Assembly (NCBI RefSeq): GCF_000143415.4
Contig: NW_003314281.1
Location: forward strand, 1,983,149-2,047,148
Direction of reading: 5' to 3'
Source: Selaginella moellendorffii
Lineage: Eukaryota > Streptophyta > Lycopodiopsida > Selaginellales > Selaginellaceae
Length of the DNA: 64,000 nucleotides
Shown here: piece after piece, positions 9,423 through 19,509 of the stretch
How positions within the stretch are numbered: the first letter of the stretch is position 1
Layout: each line of letters opens with the position of its first letter
Notes under the pieces: generated by a model
The model's database searches: none
The model's input: the letters and a program-made list of their open reading frames with translations, nothing else
Told to the model about the DNA's origin: nothing
Translations under genes and position numbers: made by a program

Positions 9423-12013
9423 ATGACAATGAGGCAGGCAGGGATTCTTGATGCGCCGAATGGCGCGGGCGCTGGAATTGGCGGGGAGAGTGGGAAATTG
9501 TCACAGCGCGGCGAAGGGTGGGAAAATCTTCCTCCATACAGGCAGCTCAAAGTCCTCCTCGTTGAAGATGATGATTCCACGAGGCATGTCGTGGCTGCTT
9601 TGCTACGCAATTGTGGCTATCAGGGTATGCGTTTGGAGAGCTTTGATTTTGTCTTTCCTTTTTCTACTGAAGAACAGGACTGATACATTTCGTCGTCTTC
9701 TTCTTCTTCTTCTTACAGTTGTGCCTGCTGCAAATGGTTTGCAAGCGTGGTCTTTACTCGACGATCGCAACCGGGAGATCGATCTGGTTCTTACGGACGT
9801 GGTGATGCCGGGCTTGTCAGGACTTGGACTGCTCTCGAAGATAATGCATCACAAGAACCACCAGAAAGTTCCTGTTGTCAGTACGTAGTTTGTTTTGGGT
9901 TGATCGATCGAGACGGGGTTTAACGTTGCTTGTGTGAATGCAGTGATGTCGTCTCACGATTCTACGAATGTGGTTTTCAAGTGCCTGACGAAAGGAGCTG
10001 CGGACTTTTTGGTGAAGCCCGTGCGCAAGAACGAGCTGAAGAACCTGTGGCAGCATGCTTGGAGGAAAGCTCGAAGTGTACGTGTTATGCTCCTTGTTTT
10101 GATCGGGAGAGAACAAAAGAGTAACTTTTCTTATATCAATTGATGCAGTCGAGTGGAAGTGAAAGCGAAACAGGGAGATTAAACAAATGTGGAGGCTCCT
10201 GCGGCGAATTAAGCAGTGATTCTGGAAGTGAGGAAATCCGCATTTCTGATCAAAGTGACACGGAGGTAAAGACTAATTTCCATGTTATCTGTGTTTTGAT
10301 TTCTCTCCATTCTCAGAGTTCGTGCACGAAAAAGGTGGCGGAGCTGGAGAGCCCACGAAAGTCCAGGCCGCGAGCTTTCACAAAACCAAAGCCGTGTCCG
10401 CCATCCAGGCGGGCACGCCGGACGAAAGGTACACGCTCAAGCTCGTCTGATGCTTTTGTTTCGACTTAAAAAGCTTTGCGGATAATTTCTGAAACATGTC
10501 TAGTGACACCTGCAGATTCTGACACGGTCGATGATGTTGGTGCCCGTCTCAAACCCGCGGATTCACCAGCAGACACGGATCGAGCAATGGAGGCTGTGGA
10601 CTTGATTGGAAACATTGCCGAGCCGAGCACGGCCAAGGCCGCCGAGGAATTCGAGTCCGAGATGGGGGCAAGCAACAGCCCGGAAGTCATCCTAGAACGA
10701 GATGTGAGCTCCTCAGACCCGGCGCCAACGTCGGGAAATCTGGAGCTCGCTCTCAAAAGTCCTACCCCGGACCACGCTTACGAGCCGAGCTATGTCTTAA
10801 ACCAGTCAGGACCTTCTGCCTTCTCAAGGTCATTTTTTCTCTTCTCCTAGCTTCAGATGCTAACACTTACGCATCAAATGTAGGTACAACACGAAACAAA
10901 AACAAGCTATTGATCATCACCACCAACAGCAACAGCAGCAGCAGCAGCAGCAGCAGCAACATCAACAACAGCAACACCAGTTTTCTTCCACAGCAAGTGT
11001 CCAACTTCCAGGCCAGATTTTTACTAACGGAGGAACACAAACTGGAAGGTCGAACGATCAGGCAGCGGCTGCCGCAGCAGCAGCAACGGCAGCAGCAACA
11101 GCAGCGTTCTTTGCTAGGCCCGAGCAGCAGCATCATATAGTCACTCCGGTGCAATACGCGACAGTACTTTCTTACGACCAGAGCTTACCAGCGAGAGGAG
11201 GAGCTACCTATTACTACACACAGCCGGCTTTGCCGCCATGGCAGCACGCTTTCTCACCACCACAACAGCAGCCTCGCCTCGACAATCCAGACTTCGTGGA
11301 GCAGCAGCAGCGTCAGCAGCAGCACTTCGTGGAGCAACAACAACGTCAGCAGCAGCAGCAGCACGAAGAACAAAAGCACCGGAGCTTCCAAGCGCTTACA
11401 AACATCATGGCTCACCACCACCACTACCACATCGAGCACCACCACCACGATAAAGCCAGCGGTAGCAACGAGCTTGAGACCCCGGGCTGTGGCTCCACGA
11501 ACGTCGCTGGAGATGGTAGCGGTGGTGTTGGAGGTGGTGAGCTCCACTCAAGTTTGCACGCCTCCAACAATAATGGTGGCAGTGGGAATGGGAATGGTTG
11601 GAGCAGCTATGGAAACAATGGCAGCGTGAGTGGAAGCAACCATGGCAGCAACAACGTTTACAACGACAGCACCGCCAAGATGAGTAACTTTGGCAGCTGC
11701 TGCAATGGTGGCGATAGCAATCCGGGCTCCAACAATTGTGGCGCTCCGGCCGAGAACGCCGCCAACAACAGCAAAGTCAGGCGAGAGGCCGCTCTGAACA
11801 AGTTTAGACAGAAACGAAAGGAGAGGTGCTTCGAGAAGAAGGTACTCGCCATTCTTTGTTTCATTTTCTTTGGCACGTCTCACACTCGTTTCTTTCTTCC
11901 AGGTTCGGTATCAAAGTAGGAAGAGGCTTGCGGAGCAGCGCCCTCGAGTGAGGGGCCAATTTGTGAGCCAAGCGGTGTTCGATTCGTCCATCAACAATTT
12001 ACCATGTCAATAG
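9423..12013 (+). CDS. PRR: PRR7-like circadian (pseudo-)response regulator with CCT domain, 8 exons
   Basis: Exons are 9423-9624, 9719-9880, 9944-10077, 10149-10265, 10317-10428, 10516-10828 (an alternative acceptor gives 10504), 10884-11841 and 11903-12013, giving about 702 residues. The receiver domain spans residues about 42-160. It has the acidic pocket E48-D49-D50, LTDVVMPG with Asp at residue 94, MMSSHDS, and FLVKPVRK with Lys146. The middle holds the PRR-type SAFSRYNT motif, then long homopolymers: poly-Gln from CAG/CAA runs, poly-Ala, His-rich and Gly/Asn/Ser-rich segments. The C-terminus is a CCT domain ([20 protein letters not shown], then [20 protein letters not shown]). PRRs repress morning clock genes through the CCT domain. 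In angiosperm PRRs residue 94 is Glu; here it is the phosphorylatable Asp. PRR7/3 is preferred over PRR5/9 by the SAFSRYN segment, with moderate confidence. Confidence 0.93.
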
Positions 12014-12194
12014 TGTACAGACAATGAGTTTTTTCTTGGCCTTTTTTTTGTTTCTCTAGTGTATCAAAAGATGCAATTTGACCTTCGTGTTCTTCTCGCC
12101 TGTCGCGATTCCATGCTTAAGTCTCTGGAAATGCCAGTGCTTGCAAAAGTAGGAAGAAAAAAAAAACTAGAAGTTTATTCACTTCGATGAGACT

Positions 12195-13358
12195 CTAGTC
12201 CGACTTGCCACCGTGATCATCACTGTCGTCAATCGGAGCGTATGAATCGTGGAGAACCAGATCTTTCATGTTCTTGAGGTGCTCGTTTCCATCGCCAATC
12301 TCGTCCTCCTCTCGCACCTCCCGTCCCACCGCACTCCCTTCCAACGCCGGATCCACAAACTCCTTGATGGTCTCGCTCACAACTCCGCCGCCCTCCGGAT
12401 CATCCTTCTCGCTCTGCCAGTGCTCCTCCGCCAGCTTCCTCTCGCCATCCTTGTTCACGTCCTCGGCATCCACCGCCTTGTGCTTCTCGGGATCCAGCTC
12501 CAAACTCTCCGCGCCTCTCTCCGCCTCCGATCGCAGCTTCTCCACTCCACTCGATCCCTGCTGAGCTTGCTGCTCGATCTTCCTCTGCAACTCTCCTACG
12601 TTCTTCTGGACGTCTCCCGCGGCTCGCGACGCCGATTCCTGGACGCCACCGAGCCTGTTCTTGAGTTCCTCGAGGCTCTTCTTAGCGGCCTCCACGACTT
12701 TGTTCCCTCTCTGCCCGGCCTCCTCGGCCGCCTCCACCAGGACGCTCACTCGCTTCTCCACTTCCCCTCGAGCAGCCTCCAGCCCCTGCCTTGCCTTCTG
12801 TCCACTCTCCAAGCTCGCCTTCACGGCCCCCTCCACGTTCTTGTGTAGCTCTTGTCCCAGCCCGGCAACTGGACTCTCCGACCCGGACCCGAGGTGCTCG
12901 GCCTCCACCTCGGACGCTCGCTCGGCCGTTTTTTCCAAGTTCTCGGTCACTTCTTCCACTGCCTCGCCGGTCTTGGATGCTATAGCTCCGGCTTCGTGCT
13001 CGGCCTCTTCATGCACTCTCTCGGGGCTCTCCACCGCCGATTCCGATGCTACATGCATGACGCTCTCGCGAACATCCTCCTTTTTGACATCCTCGTGTTT
13101 TACTTGCTCGTGGTCGGGGACTTCGATCACCAGCTTCGAGGGCTCGGACTGGCCCGGCGTCTCTGCCTGGATCGTCAACCGGATGGAAGATTTCTTGCTG
13201 CCTTCATCACCCTCTAGAGCTGCTCTCGTCGTGAAACAAGAAAGAGTACCTCTTCTACACGCTCCGCTCGGAAAACAAACCTTTTGGATCGACGGAGAGC
13301 GCAAACGATTCCCGTTGATGAACGAAACACTCGCATTCATCGCGACTACGGCCTCCAT
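12195..13358 (-). CDS. Plastid-targeted LEA/apolipoprotein-like coiled-coil protein, single exon
   Basis: One uninterrupted frame gives 387 residues from the ATG at 13358. The frame continues upstream without a further ATG, so this start is the simplest choice; an unseen 5' exon is possible. Residues 1-55 (MEAVVAMNASVSFINGNRLR and onward) are basic and hydroxylated, like a chloroplast transit peptide. The rest is very hydrophilic, rich in Glu, Lys, Ala and Val, with amphipathic 11-residue-like periodicity (EKRVSVLVEAAEEAGQRGNK, KKSLEELKNRLGGVQESASR), typical of LEA-like or apolipoprotein-like helical proteins. The extreme C-terminus is acidic (YAPIDDSDDHGGKSD). There are no catalytic motifs. 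It resembles in style, but is not obviously homologous to, the gene at 2843-3850. A protective stress role in the plastid is inferred. Confidence 0.75.
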   Translation of the reverse strand: MEAVVAMNASVSFINGNRLRSPSIQKVCFPSGACRRGTLSCFTTRAALEGDEGSKKSSIRLTIQAETPGQSEPSKLVIEVPDHEQVKHEDVKKEDVRESVMHVASESAVESPERVHEEAEHEAGAIASKTGEAVEEVTENLEKTAERASEVEAEHLGSGSESPVAGLGQELHKNVEGAVKASLESGQKARQGLEAARGEVEKRVSVLVEAAEEAGQRGNKVVEAAKKSLEELKNRLGGVQESASRAAGDVQKNVGELQRKIEQQAQQGSSGVEKLRSEAERGAESLELDPEKHKAVDAEDVNKDGERKLAEEHWQSEKDDPEGGGVVSETIKEFVDPALEGSAVGREVREEDEIGDGNEHLKNMKDLVLHDSYAPIDDSDDHGGKSD

Positions 13359-13663
13359 AGCTTTTTCCACACTTGGGAGCAGCGTCCGTGCTCTGTTTTT
13401 TAGGGCTCCAGGCGCACAGTTGGCGGTTCCGGTGCTTGCCACGCTGCAAGAACAGGTGTCAGCCACCAAGCCTACGAGATAAAAAAATCACCAAGTTGAA
13501 AACTTGACAAGTACCTGTCAAACTACACGTCTTCTATCAAAAGCTCGATAATTTATATTCAAAGATCTGCAAGACACAGAGAATTCGAAGAGCATGAGTA
13601 CGGTGGCGATCGAGAGGTGTGTACGTAACAACAGGACTCACAACAATTGGACACTTGGAATCT
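13359..13663. other. Intergenic; no gene seen
   Basis: This is the upstream region of the 12195-13358 gene and the 3' side of the RABC gene. The open frame of the LEA-like gene runs on to about 13480 without an ATG. I see no RNA gene or repeat. Confidence 0.5.
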
Positions 13664-14636
13664 TCAACAGGCGCAGCTGCCAGCGTTCTCGGGAGGAGGA
13701 GGCTCGTTGCCCGGTCTCAGGATGTTCTTCTTCACTGACTTGGCCTCAGCTACCAAGCTGGGTGTTTCCAGAATCTGCGCAAAAACAAGGAGAGAAGAAG
13801 ACCATTTAGTTGGTAGCAGCCTTGAATTTTTCAGAGCCTTCCCACCTTCCTGACAAGCTCTTCGAAACACTGTTGGACGTTGATGCGAGTCTTTGCGCTG
13901 CTCTCCAGGAACAAGCAGCCATACTTCCGGGCGAACGCGATGCCCTCGTGTTGTGAGACCGCGCGCTCGGAATCCTGGAGTTCAAAGGAAAGGAGTTAGA
14001 CAAATTCATCGGAAACAATAAGACAGACCCTGTCGACTTTGTTTCCAACCAGCAGCTTCACACAATCTTGGTTAGTCGAGTAGAGCTCGACCTCTTTGAG
14101 CCAAACATCTTGAAGGTTCGTGAACGTATCTCTCCTAGTAACATCATAAACTGCGAAAGAGAAGAAAAACAAATGAGCTACAAGCAAAGAGAAAGTAAAG
14201 CTCGAGATACACGTACCAAGAATGACGCCTTGTGCTCCTCGATAGTATGAACTCGTGAGTGTTCTAAATCTTTCCTGCCCAGCTACGCGAGATCAAGAAA
14301 AAAAAAAAACTCTCAAAACTCATACAAGAGACAGCTGTGCTAAAGTTACCGGTGTCCCAGATCGTGAGCTTGAGCCTCTTCCCTTCCAATGTCATGAGCT
14401 TGAGCTTAAAATCCACACCTGTGTGAAGAAGAAGATGAAAATCCTCTCTTACTCTTACTTTTGGAGGCATTGGGGATCCACTCACCGATTGTGGGGGAGA
14501 GATCGTCGAATGTGTCGGCAGTGAATCGCAGCAGCAAGCTGCTCTTGCCGACACCGGAATCTCCGATGAGCAGTATCTTGAAGAGGTGATCAAACTCATT
14601 GCCGCTCACCGACGAAGACGAGGAGGAGAGCGCCAT
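13664..14636 (-). CDS. RABC: RABC/Rab18-type small GTPase, 6 exons
   Basis: Exons are 14636-14486, 14418-14350, 14282-14217, 14150-14029, 13974-13846 and 13774-13664, giving 215 residues. All G motifs are present: P-loop GDSGVGKS, switch I Thr in [29 protein letters not shown] and ESSAKT. The effector region ([14 protein letters not shown]) and the C-terminus ending SCAC (a CXC prenylation signal) fit the RABC (Rab18) clade, which acts at ER and lipid-droplet membranes in other eukaryotes. Start: the ATG beginning MALSSSSSS; the upstream frame has only GTG. The gene is divergently paired with the PPDK regulatory protein (133 bases between start codons). Confidence 0.94.
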
Positions 14637-14769
14637 TGGCAAGAGGATGTAGCGCACGGCCTTCACTTACAAATCGATCCCACAGCTCCTCCCCCTTCTC
14701 CACCTAGGGCAAACGAAAAAATAAAATCCTTTCCACGCGTCACTCTCTGTTTTTTAGGGTTCCTCAAAG

Positions 14770-16217
14770 ATGCAGTGCTTGTGCCCGCGAGCGTCCGGCG
14801 GAGTGGTGGCCGCGATTAGGGCAGAAGCCGGGGCGAAGGTATCGATCAAATCGCGGGGCAGCGCCCAGCTTCAGCGCTGGGCGAGGGCGCGGCGTGCCAG
14901 GACGCTCATCAATCAGAAGAGCAATTCGAATGCGGCGGGTGTGCTGGACAGGGAAGGCGCCAAGAGCGACGAGAGCGATCGGGATGACGATCGGGGTGAG
15001 GAGGAAGACGATGACAGGGCTGGGGGGAAATCCGTGTTTATGGTGTCGGATGGCACGGGATGGACTGTGGATCACTCGGTTCACGCCGCCTTGGGGCAAT
15101 TCGAGCATTGCTTGACTGATAGGGGATGCGCTGTGAATACTCATCTCTTCTCCGAGGTAAGCTCTACGCTATCCTTTCTTTGCTTTCTTTTTTTCCTCTC
15201 TTCAAAGCTACATTATCTTGAGTTTTCTTGCCTCTTTCTTTCTTTTCTTATCTCTAGCAACTAGAGAATGCGAGTGAGGAAAAAGAGTCTTTTTTGTTTT
15301 GTCTTTTCATGTTTTTTATGGCTGAATGTTTCGTCCATGAGAAGTTGCGAGCCAAACTCATAGAGAAAACGTTCTTCCGTCATGGAGAAACTCACGACAG
15401 TGTTTTAGATGGTTCCTTTAGGTGAATGACATCGATCGATTGATGGGAGTGATCCGCCAAGCTGGCGCAGAAGGAGCCATCCTGGTCTACACACTTGCGG
15501 ATCCAGCCATGGCCGAGGCAGCGAAAAGGGCTTGCCAGATGCTCGCAGTTCCTCATCTAGATATCCTGGGACCGATCACAGACGCTCTCGGCTCACACCT
15601 CAACGTCATCCCTCTGGGACTTCCCCGAGGAGCTCCCGGACGCAAGAGCACACTCTCCAAGCAGTACTTCAAGAGGATCGAAGCCGTGGACTTCACCATC
15701 AAGCAGGACGATGGAGCTCTCCCACAAAACTTACACAAGGCCGACCTGGTCCTGGTGGGAGTTTCCAGGACGAGCAAGACACCTCTGTCGACGTACTTGG
15801 CTCAGATGGGATACAAAGTCGCGAACGTCCCTTTGGTGCTTGGGATCGAAGCACCAAAGGAGCTCTTCCAGATCGACCAAGACAAGATCTATGGCCTCAC
15901 CATCGACCCGACGTTCTTGAGATCTATTCGTGCTGCTCGCTACCGCCACCTGGGGCTTGGGAAAGAAACCAAGAGCTCGTATTTCGACATGGAGCACATA
16001 AGAACGGAGCTCCAGTACAGTGGCGAGCTGTTTAAGAAGAATCCAACATGGCCAGTGATTGGTATGTTTGTTTCAGACTTTGTTGATCTTCTCATTATGA
16101 GGGTTTTTTTCAGAGGTGACGGGGAAGGCCATAGAAGAAACAGCCGCAGTGATATTGAGGATTTATCACGAGCGCAAGAATAAGTACGTTATACCAAGGA
16201 TCTCCAAACGGTATTGA
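14770..16217 (+). CDS. PDRP1: Pyruvate, phosphate dikinase regulatory protein (PDRP, DUF299), 3 exons
   Basis: Exons are 14770-15156, 15422-16061 and 16114-16217, giving 376 residues. The family is bifunctional: it phosphorylates PPDK with ADP as donor and removes that phosphate with inorganic phosphate. The N-terminus (residues 1-60, basic and Ala/Arg-rich) fits a plastid transit peptide and is followed by an acidic linker. The core starts at [20 protein letters not shown]. It includes [25 protein letters not shown], the P-loop-like [16 protein letters not shown], and [14 protein letters not shown]. The C-terminus has [18 protein letters not shown]. Intron 1 is unusually long for this region (265 bases). 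PPDK control is best known in C4 leaves; here an anaplerotic or light-regulated role is inferred. Confidence 0.94.
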
Positions 16218-17580
16218 TCAATATTGTATAGTTTTCGCTAACACAAGCTATGAGTCTTGGTTATTTTTATCTTTTGGACACGAGAAGTTTCTGCTTATCC
16301 AGTGGCCTAGAACAAGCAATGCCATCTTCCTCGACGTATTCCTGTCGATCGTGGATGATCAGCTTCCAGATCTGGTCGGCAGCGCCCGGTCGCCACGCCA
16401 CCGGCCAAACTCCTTGATGGCTTGAGTGATGTTGCGAAGATTGAATTAAGGTATTTGTGTCCAGAAAAATCGAAATCACCATCGCTTCTTCGCAAGCTTT
16501 TCTTCAAAAGACTTGCTGAGCGTTCCACTTTTTTTTTGTTGCATTGCAGTTAAATAATGTTATGTAAGTTATTTTATTTATACGGATTTTCATTTTACAA
16601 CAACAAAGTCAATCGCAATTCTCACAGTTTTAAAAGAACAAAAAGAATCAACTCTCAAGAATCCAGAATCAACTATAGTGGTTATGTGTTTATCTGATTC
16701 TCACAGTATTGAAAGAACAGAAAGAATCAACTCTCGAGAATCCATAATCAACTATAATGGTCATGACAACTTGAAGATGTTCTTTGCATGCTCTCAAAAG
16801 AAAAGGTGCAACTAAGGCGCAAAGGCGTTGTTGAAGTATGTCAAGCATGCAACTAGATCATCTGAAACATACCAACACGAGGTTCGTAATGCAGTTTTCT
16901 TATCAGAACAGGAGCCCATGGCAGTTGAGCAGGACCGAGAGGAGCAACGCCTCAATCTTATGTTGAACAGCTGCACCAACAAATCCAGCCTTAGACACAG
17001 GCTGCGTTATAAGAGTGGCTCCCTACAAGTCTCCAAGTCGATAACATAATCCAAAACTTCAACAATCTAGCCAGATGCTTAGATTCTGAAACAGTCCCTT
17101 CCAGGACTGTTCCAGCATCTACAGTCCAGATGCTTACGTTGATCGCTAGCACGGTTTCGTCATATAGTGTGCTTACGATCACTTGCAATTTTACTTGCCA
17201 ATATATCGCTCCAATTATGTAAGCTTCACAGATTCACAGTATGGATCTCGTGGGATTTCTCTATATAATGCAAGCACTTCCAGAAATCGAAAGTGATGGC
17301 AACCGAGTCCTATTTACAAACGACACTAGAGAGTTGTGCTCCGGCTTTTGATATTGTGCCTACCGAGATGGGATGACGAGCTCAGTGCGTTTGAACAGCA
17401 GATGGCTTCTTTCTGCAAGCAAACCTCTTCTTCACTTGGCCGAGAGGCCGAGATCCGATGCGCAGATGTGTCGTTGTGCAATTCCTCAATGGAGTTTTAC
17501 TTAACGACACTTCAGCCTTTGAGAATCTTATTGCAAGTGCTGCAATGTTATATGATGTTTGAAGGATCAAGCAAAATTGT
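16218..17580. other. Intergenic, with one weak coding-like patch
   Basis: On the minus strand, 16482-16267 encodes 71 residues (including WRPGAADQIWKLIIHDRQEY) with a plausible codon texture, but I cannot link it to a start, an intron or a family. It may be a gene fragment. A two-copy tandem repeat sits at 16618-16765. The rest shows nothing I can support. Confidence 0.4.
16618..16765 (+). repeat. Two-copy tandem repeat, period about 79 bases
   Basis: The segment 16618-16686 (starting ATTCTCACAGT) is repeated with a few substitutions at 16697-16765. Both copies contain AGAATCAACTCTC and end in ATGGT or GTGGT. There is no coding potential. Confidence 0.8.
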
Positions 17581-19050
17581 TCAAGAGCTTATGCAGTCTC
17601 CAGATCGTGGCACCCTAGTTTCTATCCTTTTCTGCTCATATTCGACACGCTCAGCCCTCGGGTTTAGTTTGCGTCGTTTGTTTCCTTCTTCTTTCTCCTC
17701 TTCTTCTTCATCTACTTCATCATCGCTCCTGTCGCTGCAACTCACCTCTTCATCTCCATTGCCCAAAAAGTAGCAAATTTTATCATTGATCACCTTCTTT
17801 AACCCGTATCTAGCAACATCGTCCCATGTCTTGGCACTCTCAATCAAGCTGCTATCGTCTTTTTCATCGTTAAAATTACCACTTCTCGCATACTTTACTA
17901 CAACTTTCACCATTTCCTCATTGCCCAGCCAAATTGCAACTTCAGCCAGTTTCTTGTTGTGACTACTATATTTCAGTGCTCGTGGCAAAAGTTCCGAGAA
18001 GAGCTGCGTCACCTTTTCATCCTCGTTCAAGCCAAACAGCCCGGCTGCTTTTTTCATTTTAACCAAGAGCCCCCAATCCCAATCTTCCAGTTTCCTCACC
18101 GCTTCATGGAACTTAGCCAAGAGCAGCACAAGCGCATCGGCACTGTTAATCTCACTGCCATAGATTTCTTCAGGTCAACATCGTTGATGAATCTCTTCCT
18201 TCCCAAAGCCATTGCAGTGACATCCTTGAGATTCGACTTCACAACACCCTTCCCAGAAAACTTCTCCTTCCTTCGTGCTGGAGCTTAGCCAGCTTTTCCT
18301 TCCTTTCGCTGGGCGAAGTTGACTTAATAATATTTTCCATAGGGCCCATATCTTTTGTCGGGGTCGGGCTTCTCTGCTTGTCTCTCCCACAAGGCTTCTT
18401 CAATTGTCAATGTCTTCTCCCAAAACTCTTCCATGTGAGGAAAGCTGCTCTCTCCCCACTTTTTAGCTACTTGGACCAAGCTGCTAGCGGGAAAGGAACC
18501 AAGTGTACGGAGACCATAGCCTGTGCTGCTGTTGCCATGCGTCATCCCCCACTTCTTCATGACCAAGCAGTGACAGTCGTGCTTGACGCAAAAATCTAGC
18601 AGAATTTCAAAATGCGTCTTGTACCCCACTTTACTTGTCAAGTATCGCTCCAAATCCCCATTCGTCCGGCCAGGCTCGCATTTGTGCTGCTCCTCGAGCC
18701 ACTTCACTACACTTTCACTGCTCTGTGTGTAGCATAGCGCCTCCATTCTGCAATCCTTGGGCCACACCACCAGAGCAGCGGTGTGGTAGAAAGAGCTGAC
18801 ACCGCCGCCATTGTTGCCAGTGTATGGCACAGTGTCCTCCTCGTCTGATGAGTCGTCAAAAGAGCCATCCTCGTTGCTGTTGTCCCTCACAATCTGACCT
18901 TTATAGACAGTCGATCCACATAGTACTCGGTCTCGACTTCGATGCCGAAATTGTTCTCGTAGGTTTGCTTCACAAGCATGCAGACATGGACGTGCATACT
19001 TTTGGCGGGGAACGGTCGACCACAGTGACCTGGTTGTCCATTCAGTTATA
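17581..19050 (-). pseudogene. Frameshifted gene relic, family uncertain
   Basis: Coding-like sequence runs through several frames on the minus strand. About 19050-18895 encodes VCMLVKQTYENNFGIEVETE. The next block, 18890-18324, is 188 residues in another frame (SSFYHTAALVVWPKDCRMEA). Then 18320-18130 changes frame at least twice (KSNLKDVTAMALGRKRFIND). Finally 18129-17581 gives about 182 residues (EAVRKLEDWDWGLLVKMKK) ending in an acidic tail. No GT-AG intron explains the frame changes, so indels are likely and I call it a pseudogene. The HTAALVVWP string resembles a segment that follows the catalytic domain in some 2OG-Fe(II) oxygenase-like proteins, but the His/Asp iron-binding part is not visible. 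The family is a weak guess. Confidence 0.5.
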
Positions 19051-19509
19051 AACCTACAGTTAGTTCAAATTTATGGAGCATTTCCTTTTTTATGGATTTT
19101 TGGGCTCAAACCATCAAACAATTTAGTCTTAAATCTCAGACATTTTGTGGAGAGGCATATTTTGCCATAAAATGGATTAATACAAAGCTAGTGCTAGAGG
19201 GATTCAGTTCCAATTCCAAGGCCTTTTCGTGCTTGGACCTCACAAATTTTAAAATCTTTTAAGCAATTATTAATTCATATTTTACCAGTATTTACTGTGT
19301 CAAACATTAAGATGCCAACTATAAGACACACTGAAATTTATGGATCGATGTAGATTTGTTAGCATCATCTGCGCGATCATCTTCGCCTGCTTCAGGCACG
19401 ATTGGAGAGACAGGGCTGGCAGTACGCAATCTATACGATCGCTCCAAAAATCTCTAGCTCGGCGCGGGCAGGCGTTCGTCACAATCCTCGTCCGAACTTT
19501 AAAGACAAG
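19051..19509. other. Intergenic; no gene seen
   Basis: A/T-rich spacer between the frameshifted relic and the 3' end of the rhodanese/hydrolase gene. I see no RNA gene, repeat or transposon domain. Confidence 0.5.

Noticed and set aside
10910-11154. CAG/CAA repeat block as a stand-alone microsatellite
   Set aside because: It is in frame within PRR exon 7 and encodes poly-Gln, so it is annotated as part of the gene.
12249-13482. Long open frames on the plus strand opposite the LEA-like gene (up to 273 residues)
   Set aside because: They are antisense shadows of a GC-biased coding exon; only the minus frame has transit-peptide and LEA-like composition.
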